Shown: positions 15,769-23,325 of the stretch, piece by piece
How the letters are laid out: each line of letters starts with the position of its first letter
Position numbering within the stretch: position 1 is the stretch's first letter
From: an uncultured Paenibacillaceae bacterium
GTDB taxonomy: Bacteria > Bacillota > Bacilli > Paenibacillales > K13
Assembly: GCA_913056365.1 (NCBI GenBank)
Contig: CAJXLT010000008.1
Coordinates: 93,309 to 157,308 of the forward strand
DNA length: 64,000 nucleotides
Reading direction: 5' to 3'
Position numbers and translations under genes: made by a program
The notes under the pieces: generated by a model
Told to the model about the DNA's origin: nothing
What the model saw: only the letters and a program-made list of their open reading frames with translations
Databases searched by the model: none

Positions 15769-17079
15769 CTAGGCGTTCGCTTCTGTCTTCTGCAGATCGA
15801 GCACACCTTGATGGATGAGCGAGAACATCTCCTCGATATCTTCCTCTTCAATACAGGAGAAGGCTACTCGCAGGTCGTTCTCACCCAGTGCGATGGTGCC
15901 AACGCCATATTTGTCGAGCAAGTGACTGCGCAGCGTCTCTGCTTCAACAGTCTTCAGCTTCAGACACATGAAGTAACCAGAATTGAACGGGTAGTATTCC
16001 CACGCCTCATCGAACTTGCCACTGTCCAACACTTCCTTGGTACGGTTGGCTCGGCCCTTCATAATCGCGGCCTTCTCAGCCTTCTGTTCAGCGAAGTCCG
16101 GAGAGCGCAGAGCTTCCAGTACGAATGTCTGCGATGGATGCGGACCGCTTGATATCGTCGCACGGATAATGCCGAGCGTCTTCTGTTCCAGCACATGCTG
16201 CACGGCAGCGCTAGTGGAGGCGTAGCTGATGAAGCCGACACGGAAGCCCCATACATACTCCTCCTTGGTTGCTCCGTCTACCTTGACTGCGAGCACGCGA
16301 TCATGCAAGCCGGCAAGGGAGCCGAAGAGTGACTCCTGCAAGGAATCCTCGAAGAACAAGCTGAAGTAAGCATCATCAGTCACGGCTACGATATTGATAC
16401 CTGCCTCTGCGCCTGCGCGAATCGCTTCTACGATTTGACGGCCTTCCTCAGCTCCCGGCGTATAGCCGGTCGGATTGTTCGGGAAGTTGAGGACAACGAT
16501 TGCCTTGCCGCTTTCTCGCTGTGCAAGTATTGCTGACTTCAATCCTTCTGCGTTAAAGCGGCGCTCTTCATTGTAGAGCGGATATGTGACAATGTTCGCC
16601 TTGCGCCTAATGCCGAAAGTAAGTTCATAGTTCTCCCAATTTTTCTCGGGATAGATGACAGCATCTTGTTCATCGGCGAACAGGTCAGCTATAATACTCA
16701 GGCCGTGTGTAAGCGCATTGGTTGCTATCGGCTGGCTGAAGCTCTTGTCACGCAGCGACGGATTCTCTTCAATCATCTTGTCCCGCCATAGCTCTCTCAG
16801 CTCCGGCTTACCTGCTGGAGGCGCATACGGGTACAAATCCTTAGGTGCGAATGCTGACAAGCGGTCTTGGATCGTCTGCAAGTACATCGGTCCCTTGTTC
16901 TCTAGAGCTATTCCGATGGTTGCATTGAATTTGTTCGCTTTCTTGCCGGCTTCTGCTGATTGGCTCAAGATGCCTTCCTTGGGGAAATAAATCGTCTTGC
17001 CAAGTGAAGAAAGCATGTTGTACACGTGCGAATTCTCACGCTCCAGCGTTTCATTCAATTGCTTGCATAGTGGATTCAT
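15769..17079 (-). CDS. PLP-dependent class I/II aminotransferase
   Basis: A 436-residue fold-type I aminotransferase. Visible features are the phosphate-anchor region ATNALTHGLSIIADLF (about residues 120-135), NFPNNPTGY (about 200, the conserved N-P-T-G), VTDDAY, and VDGATKEEYVWGFRVGFI (about 270-287). The last carries the PLP-binding Lys and the conserved Arg. The C-terminal Arg in DLRVAFSCIEEEDIEE binds the substrate carboxylate. The family matches proteins annotated only as aminotransferase class I/II; the substrate is unknown and the neighbours do not help. The start is ATG 17079 behind GGAAGGACGG. It is a single-gene unit between convergent ecsB and the fsr gene. Confidence 0.9.
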   Translation of the reverse strand: MNPLCKQLNETLERENSHVYNMLSSLGKTIYFPKEGILSQSAEAGKKANKFNATIGIALENKGPMYLQTIQDRLSAFAPKDLYPYAPPAGKPELRELWRDKMIEENPSLRDKSFSQPIATNALTHGLSIIADLFADEQDAVIYPEKNWENYELTFGIRRKANIVTYPLYNEERRFNAEGLKSAILAQRESGKAIVVLNFPNNPTGYTPGAEEGRQIVEAIRAGAEAGINIVAVTDDAYFSLFFEDSLQESLFGSLAGLHDRVLAVKVDGATKEEYVWGFRVGFISYASTSAAVQHVLEQKTLGIIRATISSGPHPSQTFVLEALRSPDFAEQKAEKAAIMKGRANRTKEVLDSGKFDEAWEYYPFNSGYFMCLKLKTVEAETLRSHLLDKYGVGTIALGENDLRVAFSCIEEEDIEEMFSLIHQGVLDLQKTEANA

Positions 17080-17227
17080 CTGTTTTTCCGTCCTTCCGTA
17101 ATCAGATCGTATTGCTCTCTATCTATGTCAGCTATTAGGGAATATTATACACTCCCCGCAGGCAGAAGACTACGGCTATCTGTATTTTTTTGAAATCCCT
17201 TCACAGTTTGCATATAGAGAATGATTG

Positions 17228-18496
17228 TTATACGGATTCTTCCTTCGTCCATTCGCTGATTTGCTCATCGGATGGCAGCATGAAGGCGATAAGTCCGATA
17301 AGCGGCAGCCAGCTTGTCCACAGCATGACATTCTCCAGCCCGATACTATCAGCAAGCTTGCCCCAGACGAAGGAGCCTGCCGCACCAAGACCGAAGGCCA
17401 GTCCAATCGTTAATCCGGATGCCGTAGCAACCTTGCCGGGAATAAGCTCTTGTGCGTATACGACCATAACGGAAAAGCTGGACAATAGGATGAGACCAAT
17501 TAGTGCTAACAAGACGTACGACCAGAACGGATTAGCGAACGGGAGCAGAATCGTAAGCGGTGCGGCTCCGAGCATAGAAGCAATGAGCACCTTCTTCCGG
17601 CCGAGCCAATCTGCTAATGGACCGCCGATGAATGTACCGACAACTCCCGCTATAGCAAAGAGAAAGATGAACACTTGCGTCTGTTCAATGTTCATGCCGT
17701 ACTTCTCCATAAGATAGAATGGGTAGAAGGAAGAGATACCGGCATGGTACCAAGAACGAGCAAAGATAAATAGAATGACCAACAGCAGAGCCAGTCGTAT
17801 TCGACCCTTGAATGCATTGGCGTGCGCACGCCGTTTTTTGCTTTTAGTTGGAACAGCTGTTTCTTGCATAGCATTGCTGTACCAGCGGGCGATCATTAGC
17901 TGGAAGATAATCGCCAGACCAGCAGCGAACGTAAACCAGATCGCCCCGAACTGACCGAACGGAACGAAGATCAGAATAGCTAGAATCGGTGCCAGTGATT
18001 GTCCAGCGTTGCCGCCAACCTGATAGATCGATTGTGCTAAACCTCTTCTGGGCCCAGCAGCAAGAAATGCGACACGGGCAGCCTCGGGATGGAATACTGC
18101 TGAGCCGATGCCAACAAGCATGACGGATACAAGGACCCAAGAATAGCTCGGCGCTACGCTGAGTCCCAGCATACCAAGCAGGGAGAACACCATGCCGAGC
18201 GGGAGAAGTAACGGAGTGGGCCGCGCATCTGAATACAAGCCGATGACCGGCTGCAGCAATGCGGCTGTCAGATTCAACGTGAACGCGATTAGCCCGACTT
18301 GTGTATACGTAAGGGACATTGTCTCCTCTAGAATAAGAGAAACAGCCGGGATTACCGACTGCATCGTGTCATTCAGCAGGTGAATGAGACTGACGGCAAG
18401 CAATATCTTGAATACGAATGGACGAGCATGGATGGCAGTTCGCCCACTGCCTGCTTCGCTATTGGCAGCAGGTGCTGACGAGGATGATGAATTCAT
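17228..18496 (-). CDS. fsr: MFS exporter, Fsr (fosmidomycin resistance) type
   Basis: A 422-residue major facilitator with about 12 membrane segments in two halves separated by a basic loop (TKSKKRRAHAN, about 215-225). The first helix, LLAVSLIHLLNDTMQSVIPA, and the motif GSAVFHPEAARVA, followed later by GGNAGQSLAPI, are hallmarks of the Fsr-like proton-drug antiporter subfamily. GGPLADWLGRKKVL is the MFS motif between helices. Its ATG overlaps the psd stop by four bases, so both are co-transcribed on the minus strand. The real substrate is unknown; resistance is family knowledge, not shown here. Confidence 0.88.
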   Translation of the reverse strand: MNSSSSSAPAANSEAGSGRTAIHARPFVFKILLAVSLIHLLNDTMQSVIPAVSLILEETMSLTYTQVGLIAFTLNLTAALLQPVIGLYSDARPTPLLLPLGMVFSLLGMLGLSVAPSYSWVLVSVMLVGIGSAVFHPEAARVAFLAAGPRRGLAQSIYQVGGNAGQSLAPILAILIFVPFGQFGAIWFTFAAGLAIIFQLMIARWYSNAMQETAVPTKSKKRRAHANAFKGRIRLALLLVILFIFARSWYHAGISSFYPFYLMEKYGMNIEQTQVFIFLFAIAGVVGTFIGGPLADWLGRKKVLIASMLGAAPLTILLPFANPFWSYVLLALIGLILLSSFSVMVVYAQELIPGKVATASGLTIGLAFGLGAAGSFVWGKLADSIGLENVMLWTSWLPLIGLIAFMLPSDEQISEWTKEESV

Positions 18497-19314
18497 GATG
18501 ATGGTCCTTCCTTATGTGTAATGGTTTTGCCGCGCAGGACGCCAAGAGACTGTCCTACCTGCACTTTGTCGCCGATTGCTAAGCCTGGCTCCGGAACGAA
18601 GGTGCCATTCTCGATCAGCAGCACGACGGTAGAGCCGAATTCGAAATAAGCGAGCTCTTCGCCGCGTTCAACGGCTTCTGGTACGACGTCATCGACATAA
18701 CGGATGCTGCTAACATTGAAGGCGCCAACCTTGATGACGGCGACTGCCCCCTTGCTGCTGCGAATATAGGATACCTTTCGCACGTTGCGGCTGAGTACCT
18801 TGTTCATATGTTTCAGTCCGAAATCGTTGACAGGATACACCTTGCCAGATATTGCTTCTGTTTCTTCCATCTTACCGGTAACCGGGCTATGAATCCGGTG
18901 ATAGTCTGACGGACTCAAGTACAGAACATAGCAATATCCGTTGCGATAGTGGATCATGCGCGGGGAACGATTCAACAGCTCCTCGACGGAATAGCGCTGT
19001 CCCTTGACATTGAGCACAGTGCCATCGGATATCGGCCCCATACCCGTAATTAAGGCATCGACAGGGCTGACTAACGCATTTGGATCAGTATCAACTGGTC
19101 GAAGTCCAGGCTTAAGTCTGCGTGTGAAAAAAGCGTTTAACGATTCATATTGATCAATGGATTTCTCTGCATGCTCCATCGGAATTCCGTATAGCTTGGC
19201 GAATCGTGGGATCAGCTTGCGGCTAAAGCTGGAGCGGGCGAAAGCGCCGGCCAGACGGGAAATTGCCGCACGCGATGAAAGCTCAGTTAATAGCCGGAAC
19301 AGTGCTTTGGCCAC
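18493..19314 (-). CDS. psd: Phosphatidylserine decarboxylase proenzyme
   Basis: A 273-residue enzyme that converts phosphatidylserine to phosphatidylethanolamine at the membrane. It matures by self-cleavage at an (L/F)GST motif; here this is FEFGSTVVLL near residue 223, so the beta chain ends at Gly and the Ser becomes the pyruvoyl group. Other conserved parts are NAFFTRRLKPGLRP, PVDA, and the catalytic-His segment SPSDYHRIHSPVTG. GTG 19314 with AGAGGAG 8 bases upstream gives the normal length of Bacillus Psd; the frame runs back to 19398 without a ribosome site. It overlaps the fsr gene. Confidence 0.93.
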   Translation of the reverse strand: MAKALFRLLTELSSRAAISRLAGAFARSSFSRKLIPRFAKLYGIPMEHAEKSIDQYESLNAFFTRRLKPGLRPVDTDPNALVSPVDALITGMGPISDGTVLNVKGQRYSVEELLNRSPRMIHYRNGYCYVLYLSPSDYHRIHSPVTGKMEETEAISGKVYPVNDFGLKHMNKVLSRNVRKVSYIRSSKGAVAVIKVGAFNVSSIRYVDDVVPEAVERGEELAYFEFGSTVVLLIENGTFVPEPGLAIGDKVQVGQSLGVLRGKTITHKEGPSS

Positions 19315-19423
19315 TCTTAACACTCCTCTCAAGTTCAATGGCATAGTATACTCGATTATCTTGACACAGAATGACGAGACACGCAATAGGGCAACCATAG
19401 CTGATCATTCCTCTATATATAAC

Positions 19424-19449
19424 AAGAACAGCCCTGTTAAGGCTGTTCT
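19424..19449 (-). terminator. Terminator of the Cys-rich small gene
   Basis: On the minus strand AGAACAGCC-ttaacag-GGCTGTTCT followed by TGTTAT. The hairpin overlaps the stop codon of the small gene, so transcription ends right at the end of the reading frame. Confidence 0.7.
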
Positions 19450-19661
19450 GCAGCATTCCTATTAATTGAAGAGTTCATGTATTCCCGGCAGCCAAGGCAT
19501 GTCTTGAAGTTCACCCGGATCGGCTGCGCGGCGCCGGATAGCTTGCTGCAGGATACGGGGGTTTTGTTAGCAGATTCTTCGCTGATCGATTCACAGTAGT
19601 GGCATGCCTCTATGAGGCGGAGCAGGGATTCGCTTTCGGAAGCTTTGCCAGCTGGATTCAC
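19437..19661 (-). CDS. Small Cys-rich protein under c-di-GMP riboswitch control
   Basis: A 74-residue protein I do not recognise. It has two CxxC pairs (EACHYCE near residues 19-24 and KTCLGCREY near 54-62) and one lone Cys between them, a pattern that would suit a small zinc-binding fold. There is no signal peptide or membrane segment. GTG 19661 lies 8 bases after AAGGAGAG; an ATG two codons earlier is too close to the ribosome site. It is the only gene between a c-di-GMP-I riboswitch with an intrinsic terminator in its leader and a terminator overlapping its stop, so it is a monocistronic unit controlled by the second messenger. Confidence 0.7.
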   Translation of the reverse strand: MNPAGKASESESLLRLIEACHYCESISEESANKTPVSCSKLSGAAQPIRVNFKTCLGCREYMNSSINRNAAEQP

Positions 19662-19687
19662 ACACATCTCTCCTTTGGGAGACACAC

Positions 19688-19710
19688 AAAAAAAGCGCCT
19701 GAAGAGGCGC
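19688..19710 (-). terminator. Riboswitch expression-platform terminator
   Basis: On the minus strand GCGCCT-cttc-AGGCGC followed by seven T. It lies between the c-di-GMP aptamer and the start of the small Cys-rich gene, where a transcription-control hairpin of a riboswitch belongs. Confidence 0.85.
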
Positions 19711-19737
19711 GAAATCTGACGTTGGACTGCGTGCAAC

Positions 19738-19835
19738 GAATCCCACGTGCAGCCCGGCTGTCATAGCGATCCGTAATCGCTTTAGACCCGTGGCTTTGCG
19801 TCTCCTTCTTTCGAATGGATTTGCCATTATGTACG
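19738..19835 (-). ncRNA. Cyclic di-GMP-I (GEMM-I) riboswitch
   Basis: Read on the minus strand, the order matches the GEMM-I aptamer: GGCAAATCC, then the short stem CCATTCGAAAGAAGG carrying the GAAA tetraloop, then GACGCAAAGCCACGGGTCTA, a variable stem (AGCGATtacggATCGCT), and CAGCCGGGCTGC. The GAAA tetraloop, the GACGCAAAGCC core and the CCGGGCTGC receptor side are the diagnostic parts. It is followed by an intrinsic terminator at 19688-19710 and then the small Cys-rich gene. Whether ligand turns expression on or off is not resolved by eye. Confidence 0.9.
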
Positions 19836-19858
19836 AGTTCCATAACTTGTTAATCTCT

Positions 19859-19887
19859 ATCTTAGCACATCACATATCGTTTGTCAC
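19859..19887 (-). promoter_or_regulatory. Sigma-A promoter of the riboswitch transcript
   Basis: On the minus strand GTGACA (19887-19882), a 17-base spacer and TAAGAT (19864-19859). It lies about 25-30 bases before the aptamer, fitting the 5' end of the leader RNA. Confidence 0.65.
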
Positions 19888-19970
19888 GATGGACATACCA
19901 AGGAAGAGCCCCGTTCGTGCGGCGAGAACGCATGGACGGGACCTGTATTTACTTCGCAACGAAATTTCGC

Positions 19971-21005
19971 TTACAGTGATTGTCCTTTCAAATAGCCGAT
20001 CCAGCGATTCAAGGTTTCCTGAAATTTCGGGTAAGATTCAATGGCTTGAAGTGTCATTAACTGGTGAATATGCAGAACATGGTACCCCCATTTTCCCGGA
20101 TTGGGATAACCGCCGTCGGTTGTGTAATGAGACAGATCATAGGCTGTCCGATAGCCAAGATCATATAAGGGAAGCATTCTCTTTAATGTTAGCATTCCTT
20201 GCTTGTACAGCTCATGTGCTTCTTCAGAAGATGTTGTTCGATATAGATCATATAGACCGATTAATGCAAACATAAATCCATTAAGAATAAAGCTAGGCGG
20301 TTGAGTGGGGCATTCTTCGTAGAACCAGTACTTGTTCTCGAACTTGGCCAATACACCTCCTAATGAGGTCGGTGTCTTCATTAGCTGCATGCCTCGCAAT
20401 GCTGCACGGGAATAGGCAGGGTTACTTGAGATATGATAGGCGCGAGTAAGCAGTGACATAGCTTGACCGATTGCAATGGCAGAATGCCACGGCGCTTTGA
20501 TTTCAGGATATCGCGTATAGAAGAACCGGTGATTGAACAGGTAAGGCCAACCGCCGTTCGTCTGATCCTGCCGCTTCAGCAGCCAGTCTGCTACACGAAG
20601 CACCTTCTCTTTGTACCCGTTGTTCGGATGTTCCCGATGCAGACAATAGAGCTGCAAGCCATACTGGGCTATTGTGCAAGGGTTGTAATCCGAGCCCCAC
20701 TTGTATGTGGTCTTCGGAATGCCGGAATTGTCAAACTTCACACCCCAGTTTTCTACGCGCACCAAGTCGTAGCGCAAATAATTGCCTCGGAAATCATAGT
20801 GGGTAATGGACTTGATCCTTAAGCTCTCCTTGTTCTGATAAATTTTGAATTGCATGTCCTTCCGGTCCCAATAGGAGTAGGTCTTATAATGCTGCTCGAG
20901 CGCGCTATAGGGTACATAGAATTCCCCATCCTGTTGGATACCGGTACATTCGTGCGTACCATGCAACACGATACGTACTGTTCGATAAGGTTGTTGCTTG
21001 CCCAC
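19971..21005 (-). CDS. D-glucuronyl C5-epimerase family protein
   Basis: A 344-residue protein whose second half is the heparin/heparosan C5-epimerase domain (PF06662). Visible parts are WLLKRQDQTNGGWPYLFNH, KAPWHSAIAIGQAMSLLTRA (about residues 185-205), ENKYWFYEECPTQPPSFILN and GFMFALIGLYDLY (about 240-275), ending with DLGYRTAYDLSHY. In that family a Tyr pair acts as acid/base to flip D-glucuronate to L-iduronate in a polymer. No signal peptide is seen. GTG 21005 has AAGGAGG 8 bases upstream. It lies 17 bases downstream of a glycosyltransferase gene in the same operon, so it probably modifies the uronic acid of the glycan made by this locus. Confidence 0.88.
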   Translation of the reverse strand: MGKQQPYRTVRIVLHGTHECTGIQQDGEFYVPYSALEQHYKTYSYWDRKDMQFKIYQNKESLRIKSITHYDFRGNYLRYDLVRVENWGVKFDNSGIPKTTYKWGSDYNPCTIAQYGLQLYCLHREHPNNGYKEKVLRVADWLLKRQDQTNGGWPYLFNHRFFYTRYPEIKAPWHSAIAIGQAMSLLTRAYHISSNPAYSRAALRGMQLMKTPTSLGGVLAKFENKYWFYEECPTQPPSFILNGFMFALIGLYDLYRTTSSEEAHELYKQGMLTLKRMLPLYDLGYRTAYDLSHYTTDGGYPNPGKWGYHVLHIHQLMTLQAIESYPKFQETLNRWIGYLKGQSL

Positions 21006-21022
21006 CGGCCATACCTCCTTGC

Positions 21023-22021
21023 TTATAGTCTGTGATATATGCGAAGAAGCCGATCAACGCTCTTGCCGACGTGGTGATGTGCTTCAGCATACGTCCTCCC
21101 CCGCTTTCCGAGTCCCGGCAACAAGCTGGAATTACGAATCAAGTGACGCAGCGTATTGGTCAGCGATTGCGGCGTTGCCGAAACAATCGGCAGATCAGGG
21201 TACATCGGGCTTAAATCATTGCGGATGTAACAAATGACGGCCTTGCCTAACGCCATAGCTTCAATACTGACCATGCCGTAATCGCCGATGCGCAGCTGAT
21301 CGATGACGAGGTCTGCTTGTCGGTATGCGGCTGTAGCTTTATCGTGTGTCCTATTCTCGATCATAGTGAACTGAAGATTCAGCCCTTCACTCTTCAGTTG
21401 GGCAATTGCTCTCTCAATGAACGCCGTTCCTTTCAGAGACTGACTCGTAGGTGCGTGAACGATGCGAACAGGTCCGGCGCCTGTTGGGTAAGCAGGCTGC
21501 ATGGCCTCTAGGTCGATACTGTTCGGCAAGTAATGAATGTGCTTGTAATAAGGTTTGACATAGGGGAGCAGTTCGTAATAAGGGATGATCGCGTGGCTCA
21601 CCACTTTGCTAATGCGCTGCAAATCAGTCAATATACGCGGTTCCGTCCAGCCCGACTTGACTTGCACATAGGGATTACGCTGCCGAGCGAGGGACAAGCG
21701 GCGCACTTCCGAGCCTTGATGATGGACAAGGAGTTTCTTGCCTGCAGCAGCCAATAGAGGTAAGTCGCTCTTATCAGGCTGGAAGGTGAAGCCGAAGTAA
21801 AAGTGAAATATATCATACTCAGCCATCACTTTATTCATGAATTGCTTGGTGATGGTTGGACGTCTGTCCATCGGGTAACGTTCCAGATGCAGACAGATGT
21901 CAGGCTTGAATTGGTATCGGTTTCCATAGAAATGGCACGATGCAGCGGAAATTCCTCTTTTGCGCAATTCTTTGCAAATAGGAAGCATATGCTGCCCGTC
22001 AGACAACAGCAGCACCTTCAA
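21023..22021 (-). CDS. Glycosyltransferase, VHAPT/VIDQ paralogue family (member 1)
   Basis: A 332-residue GT-B-like glycosyltransferase. It shares with five genes at 44-52 kb the pattern DIFHFYFGFTF, a basic HH-x-G-S/N-x-V-R segment (here LLVHHQGSEVRR), PYYELLPYVKPYYKHIHYLP, VRIVHAPTSQSLKGTAFIE and ADLVIDQLRIGDYGMVSIEA with MALGKAV. The last stretch takes the place of the donor-binding E-x7-E region of GT4 enzymes. TTG 22021 follows GAGGAGGGGAG; the open frame reaches 22351 but would overlap the divergent wecB gene. It is first in an operon with the C5-epimerase. Donor and acceptor unknown. Confidence 0.85.
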   Translation of the reverse strand: MKVLLLSDGQHMLPICKELRKRGISAASCHFYGNRYQFKPDICLHLERYPMDRRPTITKQFMNKVMAEYDIFHFYFGFTFQPDKSDLPLLAAAGKKLLVHHQGSEVRRLSLARQRNPYVQVKSGWTEPRILTDLQRISKVVSHAIIPYYELLPYVKPYYKHIHYLPNSIDLEAMQPAYPTGAGPVRIVHAPTSQSLKGTAFIERAIAQLKSEGLNLQFTMIENRTHDKATAAYRQADLVIDQLRIGDYGMVSIEAMALGKAVICYIRNDLSPMYPDLPIVSATPQSLTNTLRHLIRNSSLLPGLGKRGRTYAEAHHHVGKSVDRLLRIYHRL

Positions 22022-22204
22022 CGCGCTCCCCTCCTCGTAAATAATCGTGACCCTTGCAAGCATTCTCGATAATGTATGATTTCGTTTTGTGTATGGATTG
22101 GATGAATGCAGCAATCTGTAATAAATAGTGTTTCGTACATGCATACAGAGGTAGGCTAGCATAGTGTGAGAGAGAAGAAGATAACCGGTTGAGGAGGGGC
22201 CATC

Positions 22205-23278
22205 TTGAAGGTAGTGACGATTGTGGGGGCGCGGCCTCAATTCGTTAAAGCGGGGATGCTGAGCCGGAAGCTGAGACAGCATATGCAAGAAATCATCATT
22301 CATACGGGTCAGCATTATGATGATAATATGTCGGCTGTGTTCTTTCAGCAATTGTCATTGCCGCAACCAGACTATGAACTGAAGGTAGGTTCGGATACGC
22401 ACGGCAGGCAAACTGGTCGAATGCTTGCAGAGATTGAGCCTATTCTAATGGAGGTGATGCCGGATTATGTGCTCGTATTCGGTGATACGAATTCTACCTT
22501 GGCCGGAAGCTTGGCGGCCAGTAAGCTGCATATTCCGATTGCCCATGTAGAAGCAGGATTGCGCAGTTATAACCGAGCAATGCCAGAGGAAATCAATCGT
22601 GTCCTGACCGATCATCTCTCGGACATCCTGTTCTGTCCAACCGCAGCCGCAATGGAAAATCTGCAGCGGGAGGGGATTGATCGGCATCTGTATGTAACAG
22701 GTGACGTGATGTGTGATGCGGTGCTAGCCTACAAGCAAGTAGCTCTTCAACAATCTCAAGTGCTGGAACGGACAGGGCTTACTCCAAACAACTATTATCT
22801 GGCTACCATTCACCGTGCGGAAAATACGGACAATCCTGCGCACATGCAAGCTATACTCGAGGCGTTAGCACAATTGGATCAACCCGTCATTCTTCCGTTG
22901 CATCCGCGAACTCGGAAACGTATCGAACAGCATGGACTTCATTCCATGCTGAATCAGAAGAAGCTGCATGTGTTGGAGCCACTGCGCTATCTTGATATGC
23001 TCGCTTGCATCAGTCAGGCAAGCTTAGTGTTGACGGATTCGGGAGGCGTACAGAAGGAGGCGTATATGCTTCATACTCCTTGCGTCACGTTGCGCGAGCA
23101 AACCGAGTGGATAGAAACAGTGGTGAATGGGGGGAACGTACTGGCTGGCGCAGATCGTCAGCGTATATGGGACGCAGTTCAGCAGTTGCAGCGGCCTGTC
23201 ATGTTCAGCAATGTATACGGCGATGGACATTCAGCGGATTCCATTACGAGTATTCTGATTTCGGTCTTACAAGCTTGA
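22205..23278 (+). CDS. wecB: UDP-GlcNAc 2-epimerase (non-hydrolysing), WecB/MnaA/WbpI family
   Basis: A 357-residue epimerase that interconverts UDP-GlcNAc and UDP-ManNAc in the cytoplasm. The typical start is VVTIVGARPQFVKAGMLSRK, followed by IIHTGQHYDDNMS, VFGDTNSTLAGSLAA, HVEAGLRSYNRAMPEEINR (catalytic Asp/Glu/His region, about residues 118-136), and LTDSGGVQKEAYML near 280. The length is normal. TTG-like or GTG codons are absent; the ATG follows GAGGAGGGG. It is divergent from the glycosyltransferase/C5-epimerase operon. Given the WbpA/B/D/E-like set at 38-44 kb, it could instead be the WbpI-type enzyme acting on the diacetamido uronic acid; sequence reading alone cannot separate these. 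Confidence 0.92.
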   Translation: MKVVTIVGARPQFVKAGMLSRKLRQHMQEIIIHTGQHYDDNMSAVFFQQLSLPQPDYELKVGSDTHGRQTGRMLAEIEPILMEVMPDYVLVFGDTNSTLAGSLAASKLHIPIAHVEAGLRSYNRAMPEEINRVLTDHLSDILFCPTAAAMENLQREGIDRHLYVTGDVMCDAVLAYKQVALQQSQVLERTGLTPNNYYLATIHRAENTDNPAHMQAILEALAQLDQPVILPLHPRTRKRIEQHGLHSMLNQKKLHVLEPLRYLDMLACISQASLVLTDSGGVQKEAYMLHTPCVTLREQTEWIETVVNGGNVLAGADRQRIWDAVQQLQRPVMFSNVYGDGHSADSITSILISVLQA

Positions 23279-23315
23279 AGCCCAAGCTGCTTCCCGTTGG
23301 GGAGCGGCTTGGGCT
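23279..23315. terminator. Hairpin between convergent wecB and glycosyltransferase
   Basis: AGCCCAAGC and GCTTGGGCT form the outer stem, and CTtCCC pairs with GGGgAG inside. It sits directly after the wecB stop. Only a weak T tract follows, but its position between convergent genes supports a terminator. Confidence 0.65.
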
Positions 23316-23325
23316 ATTCGAGTAT

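Noticed and set aside
19790..20275. Plus-strand open frame of 161 codons
   Set aside because: It crosses the riboswitch promoter and the end of the C5-epimerase gene on the opposite strand and has no supporting ribosome site or domain.
22060..22090. CATACATTA on the minus strand as sigma-E or sigma-K promoter
   Set aside because: The -10 element matches well, but no -35 element (AC or ATATT type) is found at acceptable spacing, so it is not reported as a promoter.
22022..22351. N-terminal extension of the minus-strand glycosyltransferase gene
   Set aside because: The extra 110 codons overlap the divergent wecB gene and show no similarity to the paralogues; TTG 22021 has a strong ribosome site.
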